Notes: a model not told the origin generated them from the letters alone. DNA of 55,904 nt from Planctomycetota bacterium (GCA_014238415.1 JABABA010000026.1:1-55904); one strand, 5' to 3'; positions 8,806 through 18,713 are shown, counted from the stretch's first letter. Numbers and translations: made by a program.

Positions 8806-11800
8806 CTAACGCAGGGTCTGAAGGAAGGTCTGCTTTGGATTGATTTCCAATCTCAGCTTGCGAAACTGAACCGTCATGGCCTGTCCCTGGTGCAACTGAA
8901 AGCCCACGCGCCCATGAGCGGCTCCCTTGGGATCATCAAGATCCACGGTCTTGAGGCCATTGAGCGCAATCTGCACACGAGTGCCCACGCACAGAATCTC
9001 ATAGGTGTTCCAGCCCCCGGTGTTCTGGGGCTGGGGGACATCTCCCACCACAAGCCCGCGACCATGCACCTCATAGAGTGTGCCCCAGATGCCCTTGCTC
9101 GCATCCGCTTGATAGCCCTGCACCGAGTGCTCCTCAAAGGGCTGCGAGCGAATCTGAATACCGCTGTTTGCAGAGTCTGGGGTCAAGCGCATCTCCAACA
9201 CCAAGCGAAAATCCTTGAGATCGTACTCGCTGAGCAGGTACTCGTTGTGCTCAAGGTCTTCTGCGCGGCCGACAATCACGCCATCCTCCACACTCCAAAG
9301 GCCTTGAGTTCCGCTCCAACCGGCGAGGTTCACTCCGTTGAACCACTCGGCTTCTTCGCCTTGAAGCAATCGTCGGGAAACCTGGCTCTTGGATCTGAGA
9401 TAGGCAATCAAATCAACTGCCTCGGATTCATCCAAGGCCCCAAGCTGCCCCTCGGGCATCAGGGAATTGGGGTCCGTACGCCGGGCTTCTACTTCACCCT
9501 GATCCAGTTCCAGAGTCCCGGTTTCCGTGGCGAGCACCAAGATCTCTTCAGTCTCCCGCAGTAGGACTCCGTTGATGATACGGCCTTCATGGGTGGCCAC
9601 AATCGTCGCTCGATAAGCAGCGGGAATCTCCGCGCTGGGATCAATCAAGTTGCGCAGGATGTAGTCCAAATCTGCGCGATTGGATCCAGTGAGCTCGGGA
9701 CCAACAGTCTCGCCGATTCCATACAACTCATGACAACGCTGGCAGGTCTTGGCGAAGACAGCACGGCCCCGCTGCAAGTCCGCCATGGCCAGGCGCTCTT
9801 CGGTCAGAGTTTCCTTCCACTCCGCGATCTGCTGCACCCGGTCCTGACCCAAGGGCCGCAGAGTGCCCCATACCTGGCCCAGCAGATCGGTCAATTCAGA
9901 CCCCATCTCCAAGATGCGGCGCGCGTCCGTTGGAGCCAAGACCTCGCGGCCTCCAAGCGCGCCACTCTGGATGCCCTCAAGCACAGCCCGTGCCCCGCCC
10001 GAATTGCTGGTTAGAGTGGCAACCGCTTCCCTTTGTGCTGTGGGAGAGAACTCCGACCAATTTGCCAGCACCGCCCCCGTGGTGCGCGGCCCGGGCCAAT
10101 TACCAAGAGCGCGCAACACATCCTGTTGCCAGGCAGAGTTCTGGATCAGGCTCAGCAGGATTTCCTGGGTCGCACCATCTCGCGCTTCTACCAGCACCTC
10201 AAAGGCCAGGCGGGTACGCTCGTTGTCATCCCCTATAACGAGCCATTCACGCAGGGTCTCAAAGGCTCGAACATCTCCGAAGCGCGCCGCTACAAGCACC
10301 GCGCGCTCGACGATAGTGCTGTCCTTCGAAGCCACAAGCTGCTCATAGGCCTCGTTCCAACCAGCCGGCGCTTTCACTCCGCGCCGTTCCCCGAGGGCTT
10401 GCAGCAGAGCATCCAAAGCCTGCAAGCATTGGAGTTCACCGGACACTTCCGACAGATGATTCACCAGGGCTGGCATAGCCTCGTCAAGCACCGCACAGCG
10501 CCGAACCACGAAGCTCGCCAGGCGCTGGGAAGAAGTGCTGCGCGCCAGGGCCAGGGCACGCTCGGGATCCTTTGGGACCAGTGGTTCCAAGCCGTACCAG
10601 ATCAGAAGCTCCACCGAGTTCTGCTCGAGCGCCTTCCCGTTGAGAGCCAGAGCGCTGACCATGTCCCAACGAAGATGATCCGGCAGCCGCTGGATCGCGC
10701 TGGCCAACTCACGCAACACAACCGGGTCGGGATCACTGCTTGCACGCAAGACCAGCAACTCCCCCATGCGCTCAGTCAGATCCAGGCGTTCCCCAAGGGC
10801 TCGCACGGCCCAGGCACGAACAGTTGGACTCTCATCGCGGGTCATGACGTGGCCCGCTGCGGGCTCGCCCAATTTGCCGCAGCTCTGCAACAACCAGAGC
10901 GCTCGCAAGCGCACGCTTGAATCCACATCAGCCATCATTCGCTGCACTACGGACTCCACCTCGGCCTGGGCCAGGCCACGCTCCTGACAAAGCCGACGCG
11001 CACGCCGGGACGCATAGGTGCTGCCTGTCAAAGCCAGCTCGACCAACTCCTTCGGAGAAGACTGGCGCAAGTCCAAGAAGCTCGTCCCCTGATCCCCATA
11101 GCGCAGCCGATAGAGCCGGCCATTGGTTCGGTTCCAGATTTCCGTATCGTTGTGGTGACAGGCTTGGGGATCGTACCAGTCAATGAAAAACACTTCGCCC
11201 TCGGGGCCCGTACGCGCCGCAATACCTCGGAACCAGGTGTCGTTGGCGTGCATGAGATCATCCCTATGGCTCGCAATCCACGTGGCTCCGTCTGGAGTCA
11301 AATGGTCATGGTTCATACGGTTCCCATGCACATTGAAGAACAGGGCGCCCCCCTGATATTGCTCGGGAAACTGCTGACCCTGATAGATCAAGAGACCGCA
11401 GTGGGCGTGACCACCACCCGCAAGATCCGAACGACCGGTGCCCCCGTGGGGATTGTCTCCAATAAAATGCCGGTGATCGGCAATTGTGGGCAGGTCCTCA
11501 AAGATGTAAGGACTGAAGTGTGCCCCCGCTTGACGGTGGTAACGGGCCCCAGGCACCAGATGATAAAAGTGCGGAATCACGCAGGCGCTGACAAAGACCT
11601 CTCCCTGTGCATTGAAGTCCACGCCCCAGGGATTGCTGGTGCCTTCGGCAAAGACCTCGAACTGATGGGAAGTGGGGTGAAAACGCCAGACCCCTGCATT
11701 GATCGGTACCCGGTCCTCATCTGGCGTCCCTGGCACACCCACCCGCGAATGGGTGAACACCCCGTGACAGCCATAGAGCCAGCCATCGGGGCCGAAGATG

Positions 11801-14019
11801 AATGCGTTGAGGGTCTCGTGGGTGTCCTCGTAACCCCAGCCATCCAATAGAACCACTGGGGGGCCATCGGGCACATCGTCGGCGTTGCGATCTGGGATGA
11901 AGAGCAGCTCTGGCGCCTGGCCCACGAACACGCCGCCAAATCCGACTGCTAGACCAGAGACCAGGTTCAGGCCCTCATAGAAGACCTTCTTGGTCTCGAA
12001 GGACCCGTCCTGGTCAGCGTCTTCGAATATCAAGATGCGGTCGTATCCCTCACCAGCAGGGCGCTTCTTGGGGTAGCTGTGAGCCTCCGCCACCCACAGG
12101 CGTCCCCCATCATCGATCCAAAGAGCAATCGGCTGGTGCAGGTCAGGCTCGCCTGCGATCAAGTCCACATGGAATCCCTCGGGCACCTTCATTGCTGCAG
12201 CGCCCTCGATGGGACTCAAGCCCTGATTCACTATCCTGTCTCGCGTAGCCTGAACCTCTTGGCCTTCGGGAAACACCGGACGGTGGTCATAGAACCGGAA
12301 GTGATCCACGTTCAAGTGACCCCAACCGCCTGCCTCTTCATCAACCAGCACAATCTGTATCGGAGCAGCGAAGCCTTCACCTAGGTCGATCACGGCAGGT
12401 CGCAATTCCTCAGCGTTGCGCCCCATGGCCTCGAAGAGGACCTCACCATTCCCAGCGAGCACTTCCAAGCGCGTTCCATGAGACGCACCGCCCGCAATCA
12501 AGAATGCCATCCAACGGGCAGGTGGCGTGAATGCAACCGAGGTCATTCGCCCAATGGCCTGATCCTGGTGCAGCTCGTACCCCCCAATCCAATAGGACCC
12601 CGCGTGGGCACTGATACTGTCGCTGCGGCGTACGGCCACGGTGTCGCCTCGGATCGGTTGACCCCCAAAGGCCTCCCCATCCACTGTCCAATCGCTCAAG
12701 TCGCCAGTCTCAAAGTCCAGATTGACAAACCCTCCGCCTGCTCTTGAGACCCTTTGGCCGCCCTCGGGGAAGGACTCAGGCTCAAGAACGGGCTCTTGAC
12801 CTTCTAGCTCAACATCCAACCCAGCGGGCCTGCGCTGATGAACAAAGATCCCCCTCTTGGAAGCAGTCACGAAATCCGCATGCCCGTCCCCATTGAGGTC
12901 GGTGGCACAGACCTGAGTCCCCACGCCTGAATCCGGGTGGATCGGCCAGACCGAGAATCGCGTGGGCAGTTCGGGATCCTGGCGCAAGCCAATGATCCAT
13001 GCTGGCTCCCTGGAACCTGCTTCGCTGAAGCTATGGCTCATGAATCGCTTGCCCGTGACCACATCAAGCAGGCCGTCCCCATCGAGATCCGCAGTCGTCA
13101 AGGCGTGCAATTCGCTGATTGCCAGTCCACCCGCCAGGTCGCTACCGGCGCCACCCATGACTGGATGCTCCTTCAATTTCAAAGAACCGTCTTTCTCGCG
13201 CCCCAAGTTTTCAAACCACGAGAGTCCATAGCCGTGGGCATTGAGGGAAGTGAAGATGTCCGCATCCCCGTCTCCGTCCCAATCGTGAATCAGAATCTGC
13301 GCTCCACCCCGGGCTTTGGACAAGACCTGGGCATGAAATCTCCAAGCACCACCGGGCTTTGCAGGCTGCTCCCACCAACCGTGATTGAGCATCAGGTCCG
13401 CATGCCCGTCTGCGGTCAGATCCCCCACCCCAAGGCCATGAGTGTAACGGTGCAGACCCGTATCCTCGGCAATCACATGAAAATCCCAGGGCTCCGTCAC
13501 ATCGCCCGATGGAATCGAGCACCACCCCACCGTACCTTCGGAATGAAACACAAGATCCCGACGACCGTCTCCATCCAAGTCCACGAATGAAGGAGACTCA
13601 TTGTCCACCAGAGCATGAATCATGTGCCGCTCCCATGAGCTGGCCTCACGCGCATTACCGGGATTCTGATACCAAAAGGCTGCCGCCCCCGGGAAACCCA
13701 CCAGCACTATGTCCAGATCCCCATCGGAATCAACATCCTCCCCCCAAGTAAAAAAGTGATCGGAGTACCCTTCCACATCAAAGGAATCGCCCCGCCGGTA
13801 CCGGAAGCGCTGCTCAAACGTCGGTCCCGCCCACCAGAACGGGCCGGCTACCACATCTTGGGCACCGTCCCCATCCACATCCATGCCTGTGGCTCCCTCG
13901 GCGAAGAACCCCGCATCCAAACACTGACTGGAATAGGCCTCCCCCTGGGAGGGCACAAGCGGCGCCCCCAGGGCAGCCATGAGCAACAAGATCATGGCAA
14001 GAGCATCCTCAAAATCCAT
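8806..14019 (-). CDS. Giant secreted PVC-type dehydrogenase: FG-GAP + PVC propeller + HEAT + cytochrome c + DUF1080
   Basis: 1737-aa exported multidomain protein. In order: signal peptide; ~30-410, seven FG-GAP/VCBS-type repeats marked by DxDGDGxxD (e.g. DVDGDGAQD, DLDGDGRRD), a likely calcium-binding propeller; ~425-580, a jelly roll starting NLDFETGDLSDW; ~600-1000, a PVC-type membrane-bound dehydrogenase/sorbosone-dehydrogenase-like propeller (VPEGFHVDLIAGEP); ~1010-1390, HEAT-like alpha repeats; ~1414-1555, a PVC-type haem domain with CQRCH at ~1425; ~1557-1737, DUF1080/3-keto-disaccharide-hydrolase-like (WFNGVNLAGW). The last five modules are known from planctomycete and verrucomicrobial proteins thought to oxidise sugars; the FG-GAP front is unusual. 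It lies 65 bp after the outer-membrane protein gene and 36 bp before the esterase. Electron acceptor and sugar are unknown. Confidence 0.93.
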   Translation of the reverse strand: MDFEDALAMILLLMAALGAPLVPSQGEAYSSQCLDAGFFAEGATGMDVDGDGAQDVVAGPFWWAGPTFEQRFRYRRGDSFDVEGYSDHFFTWGEDVDSDGDLDIVLVGFPGAAAFWYQNPGNAREASSWERHMIHALVDNESPSFVDLDGDGRRDLVFHSEGTVGWCSIPSGDVTEPWDFHVIAEDTGLHRYTHGLGVGDLTADGHADLMLNHGWWEQPAKPGGAWRFHAQVLSKARGGAQILIHDWDGDGDADIFTSLNAHGYGLSWFENLGREKDGSLKLKEHPVMGGAGSDLAGGLAISELHALTTADLDGDGLLDVVTGKRFMSHSFSEAGSREPAWIIGLRQDPELPTRFSVWPIHPDSGVGTQVCATDLNGDGHADFVTASKRGIFVHQRRPAGLDVELEGQEPVLEPESFPEGGQRVSRAGGGFVNLDFETGDLSDWTVDGEAFGGQPIRGDTVAVRRSDSISAHAGSYWIGGYELHQDQAIGRMTSVAFTPPARWMAFLIAGGASHGTRLEVLAGNGEVLFEAMGRNAEELRPAVIDLGEGFAAPIQIVLVDEEAGGWGHLNVDHFRFYDHRPVFPEGQEVQATRDRIVNQGLSPIEGAAAMKVPEGFHVDLIAGEPDLHQPIALWIDDGGRLWVAEAHSYPKKRPAGEGYDRILIFEDADQDGSFETKKVFYEGLNLVSGLAVGFGGVFVGQAPELLFIPDRNADDVPDGPPVVLLDGWGYEDTHETLNAFIFGPDGWLYGCHGVFTHSRVGVPGTPDEDRVPINAGVWRFHPTSHQFEVFAEGTSNPWGVDFNAQGEVFVSACVIPHFYHLVPGARYHRQAGAHFSPYIFEDLPTIADHRHFIGDNPHGGTGRSDLAGGGHAHCGLLIYQGQQFPEQYQGGALFFNVHGNRMNHDHLTPDGATWIASHRDDLMHANDTWFRGIAARTGPEGEVFFIDWYDPQACHHNDTEIWNRTNGRLYRLRYGDQGTSFLDLRQSSPKELVELALTGSTYASRRARRLCQERGLAQAEVESVVQRMMADVDSSVRLRALWLLQSCGKLGEPAAGHVMTRDESPTVRAWAVRALGERLDLTERMGELLVLRASSDPDPVVLRELASAIQRLPDHLRWDMVSALALNGKALEQNSVELLIWYGLEPLVPKDPERALALARSTSSQRLASFVVRRCAVLDEAMPALVNHLSEVSGELQCLQALDALLQALGERRGVKAPAGWNEAYEQLVASKDSTIVERAVLVAARFGDVRAFETLREWLVIGDDNERTRLAFEVLVEARDGATQEILLSLIQNSAWQQDVLRALGNWPGPRTTGAVLANWSEFSPTAQREAVATLTSNSGGARAVLEGIQSGALGGREVLAPTDARRILEMGSELTDLLGQVWGTLRPLGQDRVQQIAEWKETLTEERLAMADLQRGRAVFAKTCQRCHELYGIGETVGPELTGSNRADLDYILRNLIDPSAEIPAAYRATIVATHEGRIINGVLLRETEEILVLATETGTLELDQGEVEARRTDPNSLMPEGQLGALDESEAVDLIAYLRSKSQVSRRLLQGEEAEWFNGVNLAGWSGTQGLWSVEDGVIVGRAEDLEHNEYLLSEYDLKDFRLVLEMRLTPDSANSGIQIRSQPFEEHSVQGYQADASKGIWGTLYEVHGRGLVVGDVPQPQNTGGWNTYEILCVGTRVQIALNGLKTVDLDDPKGAAHGRVGFQLHQGQAMTVQFRKLRLEINPKQTFLQTLR

Positions 14020-14084
14020 GGGTCCGTGGGGTTCAATCCCACAGAATCACCGCCCGATTCACCTTGGGCTCGGACCAGCCAACC

Positions 14085-14870
14085 TCAACGCGCCAGCAAG
14101 CGCCCAAGACTGCGTCCAATGCCCACCAGCACGGCCCAGTCTTCAGCGTCACCGCCAAAGCCAAACCGTAGCCCCAGATCTACCAGGGTCCAGGAATCCA
14201 GCGCGTAGGTCGCGGCCAGAAGAACATGCATGGCGCTGTAGTCCCGCTCGGGCACCCAGCCCCCCGAGAGTTCGCCAACAAAACCAATCGCACCAGGCAG
14301 TGGCCGGCTTATGGCAATCGCGGCCAGATGCCCCGTGTCGAGGCCCCGCCCATCGGTCTCTCCGAGCAGATCCAACTGGTAGAACTCCGTGATTGTCGAG
14401 AGACCGCGCATGTGATCGCGCGCCAGGGAAAAGCCGATGTCCAATTCGCCTGAACCGAGGTTGTTGCTCTTCGAAGCAATGGGCAGACTGGAAAACCAAC
14501 CAAGAGTCATCGCCGCCGAGTCATCAGTCATTTCGCGCACGCGATGACGCACGCCAAGTTGCACATCCCCAATCCCCGACGCACCCCCAACGTTGCGCTT
14601 GTAGACATCTCCACCCACGGCAAATTCCGTGAGTTCTCCTGCTCCCCAACGAAGGGTCATGGGCACAGCAGAGCGGCTGCTTGGGCCTGTTTCAGCCCCC
14701 ATTTCCAATGAGAGGTTCCCCTTCAGCTCTGTAGCGGTATTGCTTGAGAAGGTCGGCCTCTGTACAGCCGGGGCCTGGACCTCTTCAAGGGTCAGTCTGC
14801 AGCTTGAAGGCAAGAGGGCAAGCCCGCAGATCAGGGCTCGTCGGAAGCAGAGAGGTTGTCCCACAACCAC
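14085..14870 (-). CDS. Outer-membrane beta-barrel lipoprotein-like protein
   Basis: 261-aa exported protein, first gene of the minus-strand series. The N-terminus is hydrophobic and ends in LLPSSC, a plausible lipobox. The rest alternates hydrophobic and polar residues with many Gly and aromatic residues in strands, as in the 'MetA-pathway of phenol degradation'/transporter-type barrels (for example the GDVQLGVRHR, DSAAMTLGWFSSLPIA and GSGELDIGFSLA segments). Length fits a 10-12-stranded barrel. Function unknown; an outer-membrane channel serving the two secreted enzymes downstream is a reasonable guess. Its start faces the symporter start across 73 bp, so a divergent promoter region lies between them. 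Confidence 0.82.
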   Translation of the reverse strand: MVVGQPLCFRRALICGLALLPSSCRLTLEEVQAPAVQRPTFSSNTATELKGNLSLEMGAETGPSSRSAVPMTLRWGAGELTEFAVGGDVYKRNVGGASGIGDVQLGVRHRVREMTDDSAAMTLGWFSSLPIASKSNNLGSGELDIGFSLARDHMRGLSTITEFYQLDLLGETDGRGLDTGHLAAIAISRPLPGAIGFVGELSGGWVPERDYSAMHVLLAATYALDSWTLVDLGLRFGFGGDAEDWAVLVGIGRSLGRLLAR

Positions 14871-14943
14871 ACCCTAACGCACTGCCCTGAGGAAGTGCAT
14901 CCCCTAGCCACGGCGCTGGTCTCACGACTCTGAGATCGCTACC

Positions 14944-17070
14944 GTGCAATGGATGGGAGTCCCCGCTGAAGTCTGGATCGTGGTTGGCATCTATGTTGCC
15001 CTGGCCCTGGGCGTGGGAATCGTGCTGGCCAAGCGTGCTGGGTCCAGTGTGGATGAATATTTCCTCTCTGGACGAAATCTGCCCTGGTGGGCGGTAGGCA
15101 CCTCGATGGTAGCCACTACCTTCGCCAGCGATACGCCTTTGGTGATCACCGGCTGGGTGCGCGAGGACGGCATCTGGCAGAACTGGCAGTGGTGGTGTCT
15201 GGCAGCAGGGGGCATGCTGACCACCTTCCTCTTCGCACGCTATTGGCGGCGCGCCAAAGTGATGACAACGGCAGAACTGGCCGAGTTGCGTTACGGCGGA
15301 CGCGAGGCAAAACTGCTGCGTCTCGTACAGGGCGTTTTTCAAGCAGGCCTGACCAATACGATCATTCTCTGCTGGGTGCTGTTGGCGGCCGCGAAGATCT
15401 TGGGAGTCCTCTTCGAAGTAGACAAGATCCTGGCGGTCACCGTGGCCTGTATCCTGGCTTTGGGCTACTCCATCCTGGCTGGATTCTGGGCAGTAGTGGT
15501 TACTGATTTGGTGCAGTTTGTAATGGCCATGGTCGGGTCGGTGGCCTTGGCTATCGCAGTCTGGAGCGGAATCGGCGGCACGGAAGCGGTACACCAGGCA
15601 GTAGCCAACGGTGCCATTCGACCCGATCAACTGGCCTTCTTTCCCACACCAGGCTCCGGCACATGGAGCGATCCCTCCTTTTGGACTATCCCTCTCGTAA
15701 CCGCCTGCGTCTTCCTCGGCGTGCAGTGGTGGGCAACCGACCAGGTGGACGGAGGAGGTCATGTGGTGCAACGCATCAGCGCTGCGCGCACGGAGAAGGA
15801 CGGCCTTTTGGGCAGCCTGTGGTACAACATCGCGCACTACGCCCTGCGGCCCTGGCCCTGGATTCTTGTGGCGGTGGGCTCTTTGGTGGTGTTGCCTACC
15901 CTCTACTCGGTGGCCCCGGTCACGGGCAGTGTGGTGGCCATCGACATGGACACGGGTCGGGCCCAAGTACAGCCGGGTCCCGAGTATCAACCCATAGAGG
16001 TAGATCTCGTCAATGTGCCGGGAGCGATGGACGACTGGAAGCCTGGTCTGGCCCTGGTCAAGAAGGGCGAACAGGTCGTTCAAGGGCAGCCCCTGTCGCG
16101 CACGGATCCAGAGGCGGCCTATGTGGTCATGGCGCGCCGCTATCTGACCAATCCCTGGTTGCTCGGATTGTTGGTGGCATCGTTGCTGGCGGCATTCATG
16201 AGCACTGTTGACACACACACCAACCTGGCCTCGTCGTTCTTTGTCAACGACATCTACCGACGCTTCATCACCCGTGGCGCCCCGGATCGTCACTATGTAT
16301 TGGTGGCGCGGTTGGCATCCGTTGCGGCGCTGATATTGGGAGCCACGCTGGCCTGGGCAAACGATCGTATTTCAGACCTCTACACCTTCTTCCTGGCCTT
16401 CCTTTCAGGAGTCGGGCCGGTCTATGTAATGCGCTGGCTCTGGTGGCGTGTGCGCGCCACCACCGAGATCGTGGCCATGATCACGTCTGCCCTGACGGCC
16501 TCGGCCCTGACATTTGGACCGCGAATCGCAGGCTATCTCTCAGGTGAGTTCAGCTCACTTGCCTGGCTGGCGCCCTGGTCCAAGGTCAGCTGGGCGCGAC
16601 TAGGTCCTTTGGCAGATCAAGGCGACCTGACCGTGGCCGGACGCCTGTTGCTCGTGGTTTCAGTCTCCACCACCTGCTCGATACTGGCCACGCTGCTGAT
16701 GCCCAAGCCACACCCTGAGAGCCTGATCTCCTTCTACCGCAAGGTACGCCCGATTGGTGCCTGGAAACCGGTGCGTTCCCTGTGTCTGGACCTGCAACCC
16801 GCCCAGGACGCCAAGCCCATTCTGCGGGGCATCGGCGGTGGGCTTGCGACGATTTATGGGATCCTGTTTGCGATCGGATCCTATGTGCTTGAAAGGGGCC
16901 CCGGAGAGATCGCTCTTTGGACCGCCATGGCTGGAATCGGGGGCGTCCTGGTCACAACAAGCCTCTTTCAACTCGAAGAACCTCCCGCGGAGGAACCAAC
17001 TGCGCCGCCCGACGTTCCAACGAAGAGCGCCGAGAATGGAGGAGCAGATCCGGAACCAACTGGGACCTAG
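14944..17070 (+). CDS. Sodium:solute symporter family (SSF) transporter
   Basis: 708-aa inner-membrane protein with about 13-14 transmembrane helices and the SSF hallmark at the front: a first helix, then SVDEYFLSGRNLPWWAVG and the sodium-site segment MVATTFASDTPL. A soluble loop of about 85 residues (near residues 330-410) rich in beta and acidic residues interrupts the helices, an uncommon insertion. The C-terminus is a Pro/Glu-rich tail. Start GTG at 14944, or ATG three codons later. SSF members carry sugars, amino acids or sialic acid with Na+; the nearby sialate-esterase-type operon makes a sugar attractive, but nothing in the sequence proves it. The stop overlaps the convergent YVTN gene within CTAG. 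Confidence 0.92.
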   Translation: MQWMGVPAEVWIVVGIYVALALGVGIVLAKRAGSSVDEYFLSGRNLPWWAVGTSMVATTFASDTPLVITGWVREDGIWQNWQWWCLAAGGMLTTFLFARYWRRAKVMTTAELAELRYGGREAKLLRLVQGVFQAGLTNTIILCWVLLAAAKILGVLFEVDKILAVTVACILALGYSILAGFWAVVVTDLVQFVMAMVGSVALAIAVWSGIGGTEAVHQAVANGAIRPDQLAFFPTPGSGTWSDPSFWTIPLVTACVFLGVQWWATDQVDGGGHVVQRISAARTEKDGLLGSLWYNIAHYALRPWPWILVAVGSLVVLPTLYSVAPVTGSVVAIDMDTGRAQVQPGPEYQPIEVDLVNVPGAMDDWKPGLALVKKGEQVVQGQPLSRTDPEAAYVVMARRYLTNPWLLGLLVASLLAAFMSTVDTHTNLASSFFVNDIYRRFITRGAPDRHYVLVARLASVAALILGATLAWANDRISDLYTFFLAFLSGVGPVYVMRWLWWRVRATTEIVAMITSALTASALTFGPRIAGYLSGEFSSLAWLAPWSKVSWARLGPLADQGDLTVAGRLLLVVSVSTTCSILATLLMPKPHPESLISFYRKVRPIGAWKPVRSLCLDLQPAQDAKPILRGIGGGLATIYGILFAIGSYVLERGPGEIALWTAMAGIGGVLVTTSLFQLEEPPAEEPTAPPDVPTKSAENGGADPEPTGT

Positions 17071-18182
17071 GGGCCCGGTTTGGTCCCGATGACCGCGTGA
17101 CAAACCGCTGTCGGCCGCTTACCCATGGGAATGCGCCGCTTTATCGACAGGGGAGTGAGGCCCAGAATGAGCAACTCATCGCTGCCTTCGCAGGTCACGT
17201 GGGCCACTTGCCCGTCGGAAGCGATAGCCAAAGCCGAGGGAAGAACTCCGACCCCCGCCTGCATGTCTTTCTGGCGCTTGGCCACCCCAAGTTCTACAGG
17301 GAGCATCGGTCCCAAGCTGGTCTCTGCGAGCACTGCCCGCCGCTTGGAATCAAACAGGGCCGCTGACCCACCGTGACGATGGATGACCAGTACCTTGCTC
17401 CCATCTGGTGTGAAGTCAATGTCCCAAGGCTGAGAGCCAACGGGAAACTCCAGCACTTCGCGGTTTCCGACGAGATCCACCACGCTGATCGAGTTGGTCA
17501 AGGAGTTCGTTGCCCAGAGCTCATGCCCTTCAGGATGCAAAGCGAGACTGGAGGGACCACCCCCAAGGGGAATCCGCCGCAAGACCCGACCGCGCATCAA
17601 ATCACAAACGACCAAGGTCCCGGATTCAGCAAAACACACCCAGGCATGGCGCCCATCCCGTGCCACGACCATGTCAGAGGCTCCCCTCTCGCCCAGATCA
17701 AGCAAGGGTTGCAACGAACCGGTGTCAGTGGAAATGCGATAGAGATGGGAACTGTTCTCCACGCACACCAAGAGCCGCGCCCCTGATGGCTCAAACGCGG
17801 CAGCACAGGGTCCAAAGAGGGATTCCTCAGGCTGTTCCTTGTCAATCAGGTCGACCACGCGCAACACACGCCCCAGGCGCAGACTGAAGAGGGTCACCGT
17901 ATGCCCGGACCTGGAGTCCCCCACGTGGAGGATGGCAACCGTCTCTCCACTGGGAGCCAGCGCGATACCAGAAGGACCGTCCTCCACCCGCACGATCTGC
18001 CGCGGCGTAGCTGTGCCCGGCTCGATCAAGACAACCCGATTGGCGCCCTGGGCAGCAACCAAGATCAACTCGGGCGCCCCGCCAGAGCTTTCTGCGGCCG
18101 CAGGTCCCTCCAGGGGCAAACCCATGGCCATGAGCCCAATCAAGCAAATCCAAATCCGTAGACGGTCCATCCTTTCCATCAT
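17067..18182 (-). CDS. Secreted YVTN-type beta-propeller protein
   Basis: 371-aa exported protein: signal peptide to about residue 30 (GLPLEGPAAAES), then six or seven blades of ~42 residues of the kind 'V.P.G..VAI....D..' and 'G..PSSLALHPEGHELWATNSLTNSISVVDL'. This is the YVTN/lactonase-type propeller. Such proteins are usually protein-binding or surface scaffolds, sometimes with redox or lactonase activity; no catalytic signature is evident. Start at 18182 (MMERMDRL); Met5 (18170) is equally possible. Its stop and that of the symporter share the palindromic CTAG at 17067-17070, so the genes meet tail to tail with no room for a terminator. Confidence 0.87.
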   Translation of the reverse strand: MMERMDRLRIWICLIGLMAMGLPLEGPAAAESSGGAPELILVAAQGANRVVLIEPGTATPRQIVRVEDGPSGIALAPSGETVAILHVGDSRSGHTVTLFSLRLGRVLRVVDLIDKEQPEESLFGPCAAAFEPSGARLLVCVENSSHLYRISTDTGSLQPLLDLGERGASDMVVARDGRHAWVCFAESGTLVVCDLMRGRVLRRIPLGGGPSSLALHPEGHELWATNSLTNSISVVDLVGNREVLEFPVGSQPWDIDFTPDGSKVLVIHRHGGSAALFDSKRRAVLAETSLGPMLPVELGVAKRQKDMQAGVGVLPSALAIASDGQVAHVTCEGSDELLILGLTPLSIKRRIPMGKRPTAVCHAVIGTKPGP

Positions 18183-18404
18183 CGACCACTTTCAGCAACG
18201 GACAGAAGAAAAGCACCTAGGACCGAGATTGACTGTACCAGATCTGTACGGTCGCCCTGGCCAGCACGTTCTCAGGACCCACCCCTGCTTCATCCCTGTA
18301 CCCTGTCCAATTACCAGTCCACAGCAGGCTTGCAATTGCGCCACGTCTGTGGACAATTTCTCCCCTCAAATCGACGAATTCAGGTTTCCCCAACACCCAA
18401 ACAA

Positions 18405-18713
18405 ATGGCACAGAAAGGCTCAACGCGCAGAAAACGTCGCTCAACCGACGAACTCATTGCGGACTACGAAAAGAAAATTCGGGAAGTGAAGGCTCGTGCC
18501 AAGGAAAAGGAACTCAAATCCAGCCCCGCCATGAAGAGAGCAGTTTCGTTGGTCAAAGCCATGGACCGTTGCCTGAACGAAGCGGCGGAAGAGGGCAATA
18601 ACCACCTGCGTCATGCGATAGCAGATGGGCGTAAGGCCCTCAGCAAGTACCTCCAAACGCAAGGTGTGACCCTGCCCAAGGCAAACCTCCCCCGGGGCCG
18701 TAAGCCCAGTTGA
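18405..18713 (+). CDS. Small basic helical protein of unknown function
   Basis: 102-aa protein rich in Lys/Arg, starting MAQKGSTRRKRRSTDELIAD. Residues ~15-45 look like a basic coiled coil (ADYEKKIREVKARAKEKELK), then a second amphipathic helical part (SLVKAMDRCLNEAAEEG) and a basic, Pro/Gly-containing tail ending RGRKPS. No known domain is recognised. Composition suggests a nucleic-acid- or ribosome-associated protein, which is only an inference. The ATG at 18405 is preferred over the upstream in-frame start at 18330, because the added 25 residues are not protein-like. A strong inverted repeat follows 18 bp after the stop. Confidence 0.72.
   Translation: MAQKGSTRRKRRSTDELIADYEKKIREVKARAKEKELKSSPAMKRAVSLVKAMDRCLNEAAEEGNNHLRHAIADGRKALSKYLQTQGVTLPKANLPRGRKPS

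Noticed and set aside
10033..10920. 295-aa plus-strand open frame and similar ones at 11152-11850 and 12937-13590
   Set aside because: All are antisense to the 1737-aa gene, whose frame encodes clear domains throughout.
12820..13980. Possible DNA repeats in the FG-GAP region
   Set aside because: The repeats are visible only in protein (DxDGDGxxD); the nucleotide sequence is too diverged to call tandem DNA repeats.
14785..16293. 502-aa minus-strand open frame
   Set aside because: Lies antisense to the SSF symporter; its sequence is rich in His/Gln/Arg with no domain, typical of a shadow of a GC-rich gene.
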